Positions 21,011 to 31,666 of a stretch of DNA of 64,000 nucleotides are shown in pieces. This stretch comes from Hyaloraphidium curvatum. Its lineage: Eukaryota; Monoblepharomycota; Hyaloraphidiomycetes; Hyaloraphidiales; Hyaloraphidiaceae. Location of the stretch: the NCBI GenBank assembly GCA_025558095.1, contig JAIVFI010000024.1:248001-312000 (forward strand), given 5' to 3'. A program made the position numbers and the translations under genes. The notes beneath the pieces were generated by a model that saw nothing but the letters and a program-made list of their open reading frames with translations, searched no databases and was not told the DNA's origin. The stretch's first letter is position 1; the number at the start of each line of letters is the position of its first letter.

Positions 21011-22341
21011 TCACACGACCCTGATCCCCAGCCTGTCCACGACCCACCCCGCGTAGCCGGCGATCTCCGCGATCATCCCCGCCCGCACGTACTCGCGCAT
21101 GAAGATCGGCACCGTCATCGCCATCAGCACCCACATGCACGCGATCTTTGCCGGCCGCGGCAGCGCCCTGGCCAGCCGCCTGCCCCAGGACGTGCGCATC
21201 GCGATCACCTCGAGGTTGGCCATCAGCCCGTGCAGCATGAAGAAGGCCGCGTTGTCGGGCGTGTAGCGGCCGAAGCAGAGCCAGTTCATCCTGGATGCGG
21301 GAGCTTCAGGTTACGGACGTCCGATGGCGGAGAGGGACGCACCAGTCGTGGCCGAGGGCAGAGACGGCAAAGACCATGAGGGAGGAGGCCATCTTGGCCA
21401 GGGAGATGGGGCGAGGGGCCTCCTTGCCCTTGGCCTTGCTCTCGGGAACGGCGGCGGCACCGTTCTGTGCCTCCTTCCCCGCGACGCGGGCGGCCGCGTC
21501 GTCGTGCTTCTTGTGGTTCCCGTGGTGCGAGCCCGTCGCGGGGGCAAAGAGGGTGCGGTGGAAGGTGTTCTTGACCAGGAGGTTCCACTGCGGAGGCGGG
21601 CATCAGCACCGATCGGCGCCTGCCTTTTGTCGGCGGACCCACCCTGCCGCTCCAAAAGTCTCGGGGCGAGGTCGTCAGCGCCGGCGACGCGAACATGGGC
21701 TGCATGGGCCAGCCGGTGAGGAGCGTGCCGATGACGAGGTACAGGTCGAAGGGCAGCGAGAGGAACGGGTAGGGGATCAAGCTGACGAAGACCGAATCGT
21801 AGAGGAACTGCGGCGTGAACATCCTCGCCGTGTAGACCGCCTCGTACACCCTCCGCACCCGCTCCGCGGGGGCCTGCATCAGGGCCAGCCACGCCAGCAG
21901 CGCGAACTTTGCCGGCATCCCCAGGAGCAGCGTCGAGGCCACGCGCGACCACTGCCCCGGGTCGCGCCACCGCCGGACGCCGGCGGGGCCCTTTTCGACG
22001 TCCGTGTTGAACATCATGCTCGAGACGACGAAGGAGAGGGGGAGGGAGCGGGCGTAGGCGGCGCTGCGCACGAGGAGGAAGTACCCGATGCGGAGCGGGA
22101 ACACCCAAGTGCAGCAGACCAGGATCCAGTAGAGGTACATCGAGTACTCGGGCAACGGCATCGAGTTCGGCAGCAGGAGCCGCGGCAGGAGCGGCGCATG
22201 CATCGTGGCGGCGACGAGCACCGCGGCCGCGGCGCCGCGGTAGGCGCGCCGGACGATGTGGCGCGCGGCGAGCGCGGCGAGGAAGGCGACGCTGACGAAG
22301 GCGGAGAAGATGAGGAGGGCGGAGAACAGGGGGTGCGCCAT
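21011..22341 (-). CDS. Wax-synthase-like membrane O-acyltransferase (MBOAT type)
   Basis: 407 residues in three exons: 22341-21643, 21587-21343 and 21290-21011. Multi-pass membrane protein starting with a hydrophobic N-terminus (LFSALLIFSAFVSVAFLAAL) and some eight to nine hydrophobic segments. The wax-synthase domain signature is built across the first intron: MFASPALTTSPRDFWSGRWN followed by LLVKNTFH. Across the second intron it forms SALGHDWMNWLCFGRYT, placing a His in the position of the catalytic His of this superfamily. These enzymes esterify acyl-CoA to alcohols or terpenoid/polyketide hydroxyls in the ER. A Lys/Ala-rich loop lies between the two motifs. Substrate cannot be inferred. 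Confidence 0.78.
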
Positions 22342-23396
22342 GGTGGCCGGGATGCGGGAGGGTCGCGCAATGCAGTCGTGTCCGGCGAGACGGCGGGGTG
22401 GCGCTTTTGCGGGAGACTCCGGGAGTCGGGGCTTCGAAGAGTGGCTGTGACGGAGTCGGTCGTTCGCATGTGACGTCGTGGGCCTTTCATTGTCGTCTTG
22501 TTGCAGGATTCGGAGCGTTTTTCCACGCCCTTGGTTGGATGTCATTGCGGAGCTCCGCCTCGTCGTGCAGACTCATGCGCGATACGTGCACGGGGTGATG
22601 CTCCAGACTTCGAAGTGTCTCTACCCCATCGGCAGTCAGCCAATGCGCTGGCAAGCGCGGCAGCCGGATGATACCGCAAGAGCCCTGCAAGATACATCAG
22701 GGCAGGACCGAGGGAGTCCGACGAGCAGGACCTTGGGATATCGGGCCGGTGTCGCCACATGAAGATATTCGCCAGCACGCCATGGCGTGACGCATGTACT
22801 GTCTCGAGCGAGTTCTATTGTGACTTCCCGCTACGCAGCTGCTTGCACGGGCCTCTCTTGACGACCGAGTGGCAACCATGAGGACGGCCCGGCTGCCCAC
22901 CGGCAAAGGGCCGACACCCGTGGTGCCGACTTACCGCGAAGTGTTGTCGGACCGTCAAATGCGTCCCACACATGCAAAGTCGAGGCATTGAGGTGGATTT
23001 CCCCCAGTGTGCGAGTTTTGGCGACGAATGCAAATCAGGCGGCCCGTCCTCGGGGAGGATGCCGGGTTTCGGCGGGCGCCGTCCCCGAACAAGGCTTCAT
23101 AGGGCTGTTTGCAGTATACTTCGAAGCGAACGCCTTGCGGAACGGGGTGCGTCGGCGTCCCCGGCCGAAAAGGCGGAGTGTGCCCTGGACCGGTGAGGCT
23201 GGGGTCGACTTCAAAAGGGACCCCGCCCAACACCCGCTGCCCAAACAACAGCTCCGGATCCGCACCGCTCCCAACCCCCACGGCGCCGCCTCCGGACCCG
23301 CCCGCCCGCCGAGGCCGTTTAGCGCCTCGCCACCTGCCCGCCCCGGAGCCGCCGCCCGCCCCGCGCCACCCCCCCGCGCCGCGCCGCCCGCCAAAC
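22342..23396. other. Intergenic stretch between two divergent genes
   Basis: Carries the 5' regions of the acyltransferase (left) and the deacetylase-like gene (right). The long minus-strand frame 22955-23560 is Gly/Arg-rich and antisense to the deacetylase first exon, so it was not accepted. No motif or repeat was recognised. Confidence 0.5.
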
Positions 23397-24796
23397 ATGG
23401 CCGCCCTCCCCGCGATGAACACCTTCCGCGCGACGCTGCTGCTCGGCCTCCTGCTCGGTGGGCATCGAAAGCGGCGCCGCCGCCGCGCGCCGCCCCCGGG
23501 AGCGCCCCCCGGCCGCGATGCGCGGCGGTGCTCGGGCAAACACGCCCGCCACCCGCGCACGCGCTGACGCCGCCCCCCGCAGGCGCCGCCGTCTACATGT
23601 GGAGCAGCCCCTCCGCAGACCAGGCACTGCGCCGCGACAGGCGTGCGCCGACCACCTGGCAGGCCAGTGGGTGTCCGCCCCGCGCCGCTCGCGCCGGCAA
23701 ACAGCCGACCCCTGCACCCCGCAGACTACCCCGACCAGTGCGCCAAGCAGGGCCACATCGCAGTGACCTACGCCGAGGGCCCCGCGTGCGTGCATCTGCC
23801 TCCAGGCCCCGTCGCCTGCGCTGATCGGCCCCCTCGCCCGCAGTGAGCGCCTGACCCTCAGCATCGTGGACCAGCTCGGCTACATCGGTGGCCGCGGCGT
23901 CCGCGCCTCCTTCTTCCCCGTCGCCAGCTACCTGAACGACGTCGTGCTCCAGACTTCCGTCAAGTACGCCCAGCAGAAGGGCCACGTCGTCGGCTTCCGC
24001 TTCCCCACCGGCGTCGACCCCCGCGCCCTCTCGGACGCCGACCTCAAGGCCACCATGTGCCAGTCCGCCAACAAGGTGTCGGAGGCCATCGGCGTCAAGG
24101 GCCAGTGGCCCAAGTGTGAGCATCCGCGGCGGGCGGTGCCTGGTCCGCGACGTTGACAGTTGTGCGATTTCCCAGACGTCATGCTTCCCTTCGGCCAGGT
24201 CGACCAGCGCGTGGACCTCGCCGTCCGCAAGCTCGGCTTCCAGCCCGTCTCGTGGAACATCGACAGCATGGACTACAACACCAACAAGGACGACTGCACC
24301 GCCATCCCCAAGGCCTACCGCGAGCAGCTCGGCCGCCTGCCCGCCGGGTGGGGCAAGTTCATCGCCCTGCAGCACGACATGCTGCCCTGCACCCAGACCA
24401 CCATGGACGAGGTGTTTAACCTGATCGTGCAGTACAACTACACCGCCGTGCCCATGGACGTGTGCCTGGGCGACTCGTCGGCCTACCTGACCTGTGAGTT
24501 GAGCCGTCAAAGCGCCCTGCCGCCCTTTGCTCACCCTCGAACCCCATCCAGCGCTCGACTGCGACGGCGTCACCATGTCTGACCCCCCCGCCGACTCGGG
24601 CAGCCCGGCCCCGGCCTCGCCCGCGCCCGCGCCCGCCCCCGCGCCCGCCGCACCTGCCCCGGCCCCCTCGCCCAGCTCCAACAACGGCGCCTCGGCCTCC
24701 CCCTCGGCCCCGAAACCCAACTCGGCCCAGGCCTCGGCCCCCGCGCTCGTCCTGGCCGGCCTGCTGGCCGCGGCCGTCGCACGGCGCAACCTCTGA
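23397..24796 (+). CDS. NodB-fold polysaccharide deacetylase-like protein, probably inactive, GPI-anchored
   Basis: 338 residues in six exons: 23397-23457, 23583-23642, 23725-23785, 23844-24115, 24176-24493 and 24552-24796. A signal peptide (TFRATLLLGLLLG) leads into a fold matching chitin deacetylases: HIAVTYAEGPA, VRASFFPVASYL, GHVVGFRFPTGVDP, YVMLPFGQVDQRV, WNIDSMDY and FIALQHDML. The C-terminus is a Pro/Ala/Ser-rich stalk and a hydrophobic tail (ALVLAGLLAAAVA), a typical GPI signal. Catalytic residues are missing. The TFDDGP motif is TYAEGP, the metal-binding H-x3-H is absent, and the FRPP-type Arg is replaced. It may bind chitin or chitosan in the wall without deacetylating it. Confidence 0.82.
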
Positions 24797-26029
24797 GCGT
24801 CGCAAGGGACGGAGGACGGGAAGCGGTGCCGCCCGCGGGGCGGGGGGACCGCAGCCCCGGACGGTATACCCGGATCGTTGAATTGGGAGTGCGAGCTTGT
24901 AATAGACCTGCACGGCTACGGTTACAAAGGCGAGAATCTCGGACAGTGATAGACCGCGGATCCCCAGTGCGGGGGAGGCGGTGAGTATTGTCCTTTGCCC
25001 GTCCGCCGCCGGCCGCGAAACGTGTGCAACGAAGGGTGTAGCAACGGAGGGTGTATTTCTCGGCCCGTACATGTTTGCCTGCGGGCGGCGGAGCGCGTCA
25101 GACCGTGCCGCACACTGGGCTCTCCGCACCATCAGTAAGGCAACGTGCCACGTGACGGCCCGCGCCCAATACGGATGCGTTGTCGCGGGGCTGCTTACCT
25201 ATCGTGGGAGTGTCGAGGGTTGGGTTGACGGAGCGAGGGACGGTCTGCCGGGAAGGCGGGACAAAGTGAGCAAAAGAACGCGAACGATCGAGGGGGGGGA
25301 GAGGGAGGAGAGCGAGGCGGCATCAGCCAGTGCCCATCTGGCGTTTCGAATCATCTAGATTTGGGTTTTCATAAGACCGTCGTGATGAAGTGTATAGGAC
25401 TCATCCTGCGCCGCGTGCGGGGAGGGGAGGGGGAATGGGGGCTTACCTGGGCTTTGGGCAGCAGTGGAGGTCGTGCGGAGCGCGTCGGTGGGGGGTGATG
25501 GCGCGCAGGGGAGGATGGGGAACGCGTCAGGGGGATGGATGGGGAAGGGGCGCGGCGGCGGCTCTCTGCACGCGAAGTAAGGAGGTGCCGCCATCGCGGG
25601 GCGGTCTCCAGGCATGGTGCATTGCGGAGCCGCGCCGGCGAGGCGGGGGAGGCTCACCAGTGGCCTGTTGCTGCCGGAGCCGAATCGGTTTGTTGTGTTG
25701 TTGGCCTGGGAGCTGAAATGGTAGGCGAGTGGGCCTAAAGCAGTCGGCTAGGAAAAAAAGCGGCTGGTGCCCTCGACCGGGAACCGACGGTTCGTTACCC
25801 TGGCCAGCCCCCGCGTGCTCCGGGGCCGCAGCGCCGCGATCTCGCGGAATCGGGGTCGCGAGGCGTTCCGCCGCGTCTGGCCGGGGCCGCAGCCCCGATC
25901 CCCCCCGCGCACCGAAACCCCCCGCCGCGACCGCCCGCCCGAATGGCCCCGCCGCCACGGCTCTGAGAGGCTGCAGGAGCGCAGGACGGGCCCGATCGCG
26001 CCCTCTGGGGCGCTGAGACGCCGATCGCC
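24797..26029. other. Intergenic stretch, no gene seen
   Basis: About 1.2 kb between two genes of the same strand; it includes the promoter of the zinc-cluster gene. Purine-rich runs (GGGGAGGGGAGGGGG near 25417) and G-rich tracts occur. No coding frame on either strand has credible composition, and no tRNA or repeat was found. Confidence 0.5.
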
Positions 26030-27598
26030 ATGGAGCGGCCGCCGCCGCCGGGCTCGGACGCGGGCACCGCCGACACCGACGGGTCGCCGCGGCGCCGCCC
26101 GCCGCCGCGCGCAAAGGCCGGGTCGGTGCGCCGCTCGTGCGACGTGTGCTCGCTGCGCCGCGTCAAGTGCGACGCCACGCTGCCCGCCTGCCGCCGCTGC
26201 ATCAAGAGCGGCGCCGCGTGCAACTACTCGCGCAGCAAGAAGCGCGGCCCAAAGCGCGCGCTGGACGCGCACGGCGTGCTGGACGAGGCCGACGACGGCG
26301 GGAAGGGCCGCGCGCGCCGCAGAAAGGGCTCGCCGCCGGGCTCGGACTCGCCCGCCGGCTCGCCGGACGGCAGGGCTCTTGCCGGCGTGCCGCAGCGCAC
26401 CGCCTCGGGCCGCCGCGTGTCGGAGCTGCGCATCGCAACGGCCGGCTTCGCCACGCTGCCCGACGGCCACTCGCCGCGCACTTTGACCAACCCCGGGCCG
26501 CTGCCGGGAGGCTCGCTGCCGCCCGGGACCTACGTCGCCCTCGATATGGGCGCCGCCAACTTCCTCCCTCCCGGCTCCCCATTTTACCCCGGCGTCCCCA
26601 TCGCCCAGGGACAGCCGATCATGGCCGCTCCGGGCCCGGGCACGCCCATCGGCACCGCCCAGATGTGGCCGGGCCCGACCCCGCTGTCAACCGTCTCCCC
26701 CGCAAACACCCTCGTCGGCGCCGGCAACTCGCCGCAATCGGTCGAGACCCCGGGACAATACGTCATCATCCAGACGCAGTACCAGCCCCCCGGCGTCGCG
26801 GCCGTGGGGCCGGGCGGGCAGGTGGTGCAGTACACCCCGGGCCAGCTGGTGCACTACGCCACGGGGCAGACGATACAGGTGCCCGGCGCATCGGGACCCG
26901 GCGGCGGCCCGCAGATCTATATCCTGCCGCAGCAGCCGCCGCCCGCGGGCCCGCAGGCCATCCCGGCGGCGCCGGCGGGCTTGCAGCCGGCACCGGCGCC
27001 CGCGTCGCTCGAGGCCCCTGGCCTAGGCCTGGCACCGGTGATGGTCGCGGGCCAGCAGGACGCCGTGCTCTCCGGGCTCCCACCGCAGCCCATCGACACC
27101 CAGCCGGCGCCGCTGCTGCCCCCGCAGCCTTCGCAGACCCTCACCCCTGCATCCACCTCTACCCCGAGCCCCTACCAGATATCCGTGGTCCCCGCGGTCG
27201 GCAGCAACCTCTACGGTGCGCAGGGCCAGCAGACCGTCTACATCCAGGTGCCCACGCCGATCGCCACCCCGCCTCCCCCGGCCGCCACCGCACAGCCTCC
27301 GGCCCCCGCGCAGGCGCAGCTCCAGATGCAGCCGGCGGGTGGATACCTCCCCGCGCAGCCGGCACCGGTGGTCGTCGCGCCCGTCTCGGCGCCGCTGGCC
27401 GTCGTCGCGCTGCCGGGGCAGGGCATGGTGGACCCCTCGGGCCTGGTGCAGCCTCCCCTGCAGGCTGCCTCGACCCTGACCATGGCGGACATCCAGGCGC
27501 CGCAGCACAACCTGATGGCGATGCCGATGCGGCTGGCGGACGTGGGGGTGGGGCTGCAGCCGCAGGGGGAGTACGTGGTGAACCCGAAGCTGGAGTGA
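26030..27598 (+). CDS. Zn2Cys6 zinc-cluster transcription factor
   Basis: 522 residues, single exon. A binuclear zinc cluster of the Gal4 type lies at about residues 36-63: C-DV-C-SLRRVK-C-DATLPA-C-RR-C-IKSGAA-C, exactly C-x2-C-x6-C-x6-C-x2-C-x6-C. It is followed by a basic linker (SRSKKRGPKRA). The remainder is low complexity, rich in Pro, Gln, Ala and Gly, which fits an activation domain; no fungal-specific middle homology domain or coiled-coil dimerisation region is obvious. Such factors act in the nucleus on CGG-containing sites and are essentially a fungal family. Target genes cannot be inferred. Confidence 0.92.
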   Translation: MERPPPPGSDAGTADTDGSPRRRPPPRAKAGSVRRSCDVCSLRRVKCDATLPACRRCIKSGAACNYSRSKKRGPKRALDAHGVLDEADDGGKGRARRRKGSPPGSDSPAGSPDGRALAGVPQRTASGRRVSELRIATAGFATLPDGHSPRTLTNPGPLPGGSLPPGTYVALDMGAANFLPPGSPFYPGVPIAQGQPIMAAPGPGTPIGTAQMWPGPTPLSTVSPANTLVGAGNSPQSVETPGQYVIIQTQYQPPGVAAVGPGGQVVQYTPGQLVHYATGQTIQVPGASGPGGGPQIYILPQQPPPAGPQAIPAAPAGLQPAPAPASLEAPGLGLAPVMVAGQQDAVLSGLPPQPIDTQPAPLLPPQPSQTLTPASTSTPSPYQISVVPAVGSNLYGAQGQQTVYIQVPTPIATPPPPAATAQPPAPAQAQLQMQPAGGYLPAQPAPVVVAPVSAPLAVVALPGQGMVDPSGLVQPPLQAASTLTMADIQAPQHNLMAMPMRLADVGVGLQPQGEYVVNPKLE

Positions 27599-27783
27599 GG
27601 GGAGGGGGGAGGGAGGCGAGATACCCTGGAGCACGGCCGAAAGTGAAGCTTAGATTGCCAATGTCCTACGTCTCTACTACGATAAAGTATTCTGTTGTCT
27701 GCTGCAAAGAAAAGCAGTGCGTTCATCGGGCTCCAAGTCCAGCTCCGTCCGACTCCATTGCAAGTGAACCTCAAGGAACCCAT

Positions 27784-30167
27784 CTAGTTGTCCTTGATCG
27801 AAGCGTACAGCCCCTTGAGGTCGGTGTCGAACTTGTCCTTTAGCGCGTTCCGCTTGTTCTTGAGACTCGGCGTTATGAGGCCCTCCTCGACAGTGAAGCC
27901 GCCGGGGAACAGCGTGATCGCCTGGAAGACGACTCGGTCAGCCTCAACCACCGCCATGCGACGCCCTCCGAACCTTCGGAATTTCGTAGCCCAGCAGCCC
28001 GTTGGCCTTGCCCACCGCAATCACGTCCTCCTGCACCGTACGCCTCAGGTCCTCGTCCCTGCACAGCGAAGGCAGGTCGGCCGGCTTGCCGCGCTCCTTG
28101 GCCCACGCGGCCGCGCGTTCCGGGTCGGGGCAGACAACAGCGACCAGCCAGCGGGCCTGGAGCTCGCCGTAGACGAAGGCCTGGGCGACCCACGGGGAGC
28201 GCATGATGATGGCTTCGATCTGAAGCCAGGAATCGTGAGCGGGAATCCGCGGAACGGAATGCGCGGCGGACGAACCCGCTCGGGGGCGACAAACTCCCCC
28301 TGGCTCATCTTGAAAACGTTCTTTGCACGGTCGATGATCCTGATCGTCCCGTCGGGCAGCATCTCGGCGACGTCGCCCATGGCCAGGTAGCCCTGCTCAC
28401 TGAACGATCAAAAGGATCAGCTCCGGGTCTCCCCTGCGGAAGACAACCGGACCGAAACCCACTCGATCGTCTCCTTGGTCTTCCCCGGTTCGCGGAGGTA
28501 CTCGGTCATGACGTTGGGCCCGCGGACGAGCACCTCCCCCCTGGGCGGGTTCGACGACGTGCTGTACCCGAGCTCGGGCACGTCGCGCAGGACGACGTCC
28601 ATGAACTGGTACGGCCGGCCGACGTGGCTGCCATAGGGCGTGCGGGGGTCGTTGACCGAGGTGTTGGTCGCGAGGCCGGTTCCCTCTACGCGCAATCAGC
28701 GATCGAGCCACCCAAAATCGCAGAGGCAATTTACCCGTCTGCCCGAAGACCTCGCACATCTGGACGCCGAACACGATCCGGCAGAATTCCAGGGAGTTGA
28801 CGTCCACCGCCGCAGCTCCGGCGGTGATGTACCGCATCTTTCCGCCGAGCACGGCCTGGAGCTTTCCAAAGATGGCGCGATCCCACTCGGTGTCCCGCGA
28901 GATGATGCCCTGCTCGATCATCAGTTTCCGCTTGGCGCGGAAGCCCTCGTCGAACTTCCTTTTGAACTCGGGTCCCTGCGCGTCCACCATGTTCCTGACG
29001 ACGCCGACGAGCCGGTTGAGGATCCGAGGCACCATGAGCAGGGCGACCGGCTTGGCTGCCTGCATGTCCGAGAAAAGCTCCGTCTGAACGCCCGTGGCGA
29101 ATGCGAGGCCCATCCCCGCGGAGACAAACGCCCAGCTGATGATGCGGTCGCCGATGTGCGCGGTCGGGAGGTAGGAGAACGAGTTTTCGCCGGGCGTGAA
29201 CTTCCAGCCGAGGTCGTCGATGATCGTCTGGACGGAGAAGGCGAAGCAGCGCTGGGAGAGGACAGCGCCTTTGGGATTTCCCTGCGAAGAACGGATGGCG
29301 TGAGGAGGCAAGCGGCAGGGTGGCGGCAAGGCAAGCTCACCGTCGTGCCACTGGTCGACACGATCGACATGGGAGCGTACTCGTCCTTGGTCGGCGACGG
29401 CGGCAGGGTGCCTTTGCTGCCCTCCGCGAGCAGATCGTCGAAGGTAAAGAGGCTCACTCCCGCGCTGGCCGCCGCGGCCTTCAGCTTGTCGTCGGGGCGA
29501 AAACCGATGAGCACCAGCTTGTTCAGCGTCGGGATCTTGTCCTCGGCCTTGAGCCTGACGAGCCTGGCGGCGTTGGGCTCGCCGCAAAACACAATCGAGA
29601 CGTCGCAGAGGTTGCGGATGATGTGGATGATGCCGCCCTCGTCCCCGGTGACGTAGAGGGGGACGTTGGCGTAGCCCGCGGCCATGCAGGCGATGTCGGT
29701 AATGTACCATTCCTGGTCAGCAGTCAGATTAGGTCCTCGTCGGATGGGCGGCAAGAGGAACCCACGGGGCAATTGTGGAGCATGATCCCAACGAAGTCGG
29801 TGCCAGGCCTGACGCCCATTCGACGCAGAGAAGTCGCGATGGCCAACGCCCGTGCTTCTCCTTCGTCCCAGGTCATCCAGGAGTACTCGGCGCCCGGCTT
29901 GCGGACCCCGAACAGATTCGCTTTCCCCCCTGCCATCCCCTTGGCACGCTGGAACACCTCCCACATGGTCCGGGGGGAGTTGCCCCTGACGCGGTCCCAC
30001 GATTCGGGTCCGTCAGGGGACCGCTTGCTCCGGATGATAGCCGAGTGCCCCGGACGCGTCGAGGGGAGCAGGATCGCCTGCATCTCGCCGGCGCGCGTCC
30101 GGAGCGCGGCGGCCTCGCCGGGCGAGAAAGTGTCCGGGGCGCGCTGAACGGCCTCGAGCGTCGTCAT
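27784..30167 (-). CDS. Long-chain acyl-CoA synthetase
   Basis: Activates fatty acids to acyl-CoA with ATP. 683 residues in seven exons: 30167-29766, 29712-29341, 29281-28735, 28685-28463, 28399-28276, 28219-27974 and 27921-27784, introns 49-63 bases. Splicing rebuilds the AMP-binding motif TSGTTGNPKGAVLSQ, then the ACSL motifs SYLPTAHIGDR, GQTEGTGLATNTS, GYLAMGDVAEMLPDGT, IIDRAKNVFKMSQGEFVAPE and EIPKAITLFPGGFTVEEGLI. The length and the long-chain linker favour the FAA/ACSL group rather than a short-chain ligase. No transmembrane anchor or clear signal is visible, and the C-terminus (LYASIKDN) is not a peroxisomal PTS1. A role in lipid synthesis, import or beta-oxidation is open. Confidence 0.95.
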
Positions 30168-30458
30168 TTCTGTTCGGCTGGGGGAAACCCTTCCGGGATA
30201 TCGGGAAGAAACGATGCCTTCCTTCTCTGTGCGAGAGCGGTCGACAGCTCCCGAAAGCGGAGTGGGAGACGTCGCGGAGGCGTGGCAAGTCTAGGCCGGG
30301 CGTATAGGCGGGACGATACGAACCCCAACCGCCAAATATGCCAGCGAATGCGGATCGAGGACAGCTGAAGACGGATGCACAGGACTAGGTGAGGCCGCAA
30401 CTGATGCTGGAAGGCCTTCTATTCGGCATCCATGCCTCTCGCCCGCAGAACTGCCCAA

Positions 30459-31511
30459 TCAAGGCCTCCTCTCCAGTCCGGCTTTCACGCACAAAAGGTC
30501 CATCCACGATCCGCTCAATCGCATGCTGGCAATGGCCGGCCAGGTCGAGATGTCGGCGCCCTCGGCGGGCAATTCGACCGCCGTTTTCCGAAACTGCGGC
30601 GACATCTGCTGCAGCGGGTAGATGCGGTAGCCCAGCGACGCCAGGAGCTTCAGGTAAAGCCGTGCGTGGGCCTCGCTCTCGAAAAGCGACGGGCTCAGCT
30701 CGCTGAGGATGATGTCGTAGCCGCGCTGCACGAACGATGAAATCCCGCCGAGCAGGACGTCGAGCTCATGACCCTGCACGTCCACTTTCATTATGTTGAC
30801 GGGAGCATTAATTACGTCGTCGAGAGCGATGGTCGGAATTTGCTGGCAGGTCTTGTTGTAGCGCTCCCGGTGCAGCTGGGTGATCTCGCTGCAGCTTTTG
30901 ATGAATTTCACGGACTGGTAGCCTCTACCGACGCTGACAGCCGCGTGTAGGGTTCCCGGCGCGATGCTCAAGCCTGCTTTGTGCAAGACGACATTGTCCG
31001 CGTGCCCAAACCGGCGCTCAAGTTCTTGAGCGAGCAGCGGGTGCGGCTCGAACGAGACGATCTTGGTTTGGGGCGCGATTTTGAGCGTGGTCTCGATGAA
31101 GTCGCCGCGGTTGGCGCCAATGTCTAACACGGTGCACCCAGACGACGGGCACGTCTTGAGCAGTTCGCCGTAAAGGCTCTCTGGCGTGGTCGCCACATCG
31201 ACGCAAGCATTGTAAGGCGGGCCCAGGCACAGGCGGTCGGGCTTGGCAAACACGCGAAAGTCCGACGAAGGGGCGATGCTGAGCGAGGAGGAAGCACCGG
31301 GTCCGTGGCTAATCGTCCGGGATCCCGGGACGGGGCTGGCGGTGGAGTGCAGGCCGGGGGAGCCATTGGGCTGGGGATCCGACGGGCCGTGCGTCGACCA
31401 AAAGGTCAGGCCCATGGCCAAGGCAACGAAAGACAGCGTCGCGCAAAAGAGCTTGTCCTTGAGCGGCCGCCGCCCGGCTTTCCTCAGGGCAAAGGACTCG
31501 GCGGCAACCAT
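30459..31511 (-). CDS. FkbM-type SAM methyltransferase with membrane anchor
   Basis: 350 residues, one exon. A short basic N-terminus and single hydrophobic helix (LFCATLSFVALAMGLTFW) suggest a type II membrane protein, likely with a lumenal catalytic domain in the Golgi. A Ser/Pro-rich stem follows. The methyltransferase domain (about 110-330) has SAM motif I TVLDIGANRGDFIE, acidic loop KIVSFEPHPLLAQEL, IALDDVINAPVNIMKVDVQG and the ending LLASLGYRIYPL. FkbM enzymes O-methylate sugars or polyketides; with this topology glycan methylation is the likeliest job. Lack of introns and the largely bacterial distribution of the family raise possible transfer. It is divergent from the ankyrin-like gene with 155 bases between starts. 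Confidence 0.88.
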   Translation of the reverse strand: MVAAESFALRKAGRRPLKDKLFCATLSFVALAMGLTFWSTHGPSDPQPNGSPGLHSTASPVPGSRTISHGPGASSSLSIAPSSDFRVFAKPDRLCLGPPYNACVDVATTPESLYGELLKTCPSSGCTVLDIGANRGDFIETTLKIAPQTKIVSFEPHPLLAQELERRFGHADNVVLHKAGLSIAPGTLHAAVSVGRGYQSVKFIKSCSEITQLHRERYNKTCQQIPTIALDDVINAPVNIMKVDVQGHELDVLLGGISSFVQRGYDIILSELSPSLFESEAHARLYLKLLASLGYRIYPLQQMSPQFRKTAVELPAEGADISTWPAIASMRLSGSWMDLLCVKAGLERRP

Positions 31512-31666
31512 TTTGTTTGTGCGTCCTTGCGGCCAGGTCCCTCATTGAGTAGTGATCAATCGGGGCCGCGTCTCAAAAGTAAATAACGGACGAGTCACCT
31601 TCTTCCGTCGCGCCATCGCCCTCCTTGGAGCCCGCCGGCTTGCTCCAGCGCGCATCAGAAAACATC

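Noticed and set aside
22955-23560. 201-codon minus-strand frame
   Set aside because: Low-complexity Gly/Arg product lying over the promoter and first exon of the deacetylase-like gene.
26137-27843. 568-codon alternative frame overlapping the Zn2Cys6 gene
   Set aside because: Arg/Gly/Ala-rich product with no motif; the zinc cluster and its linker are in the other frame.
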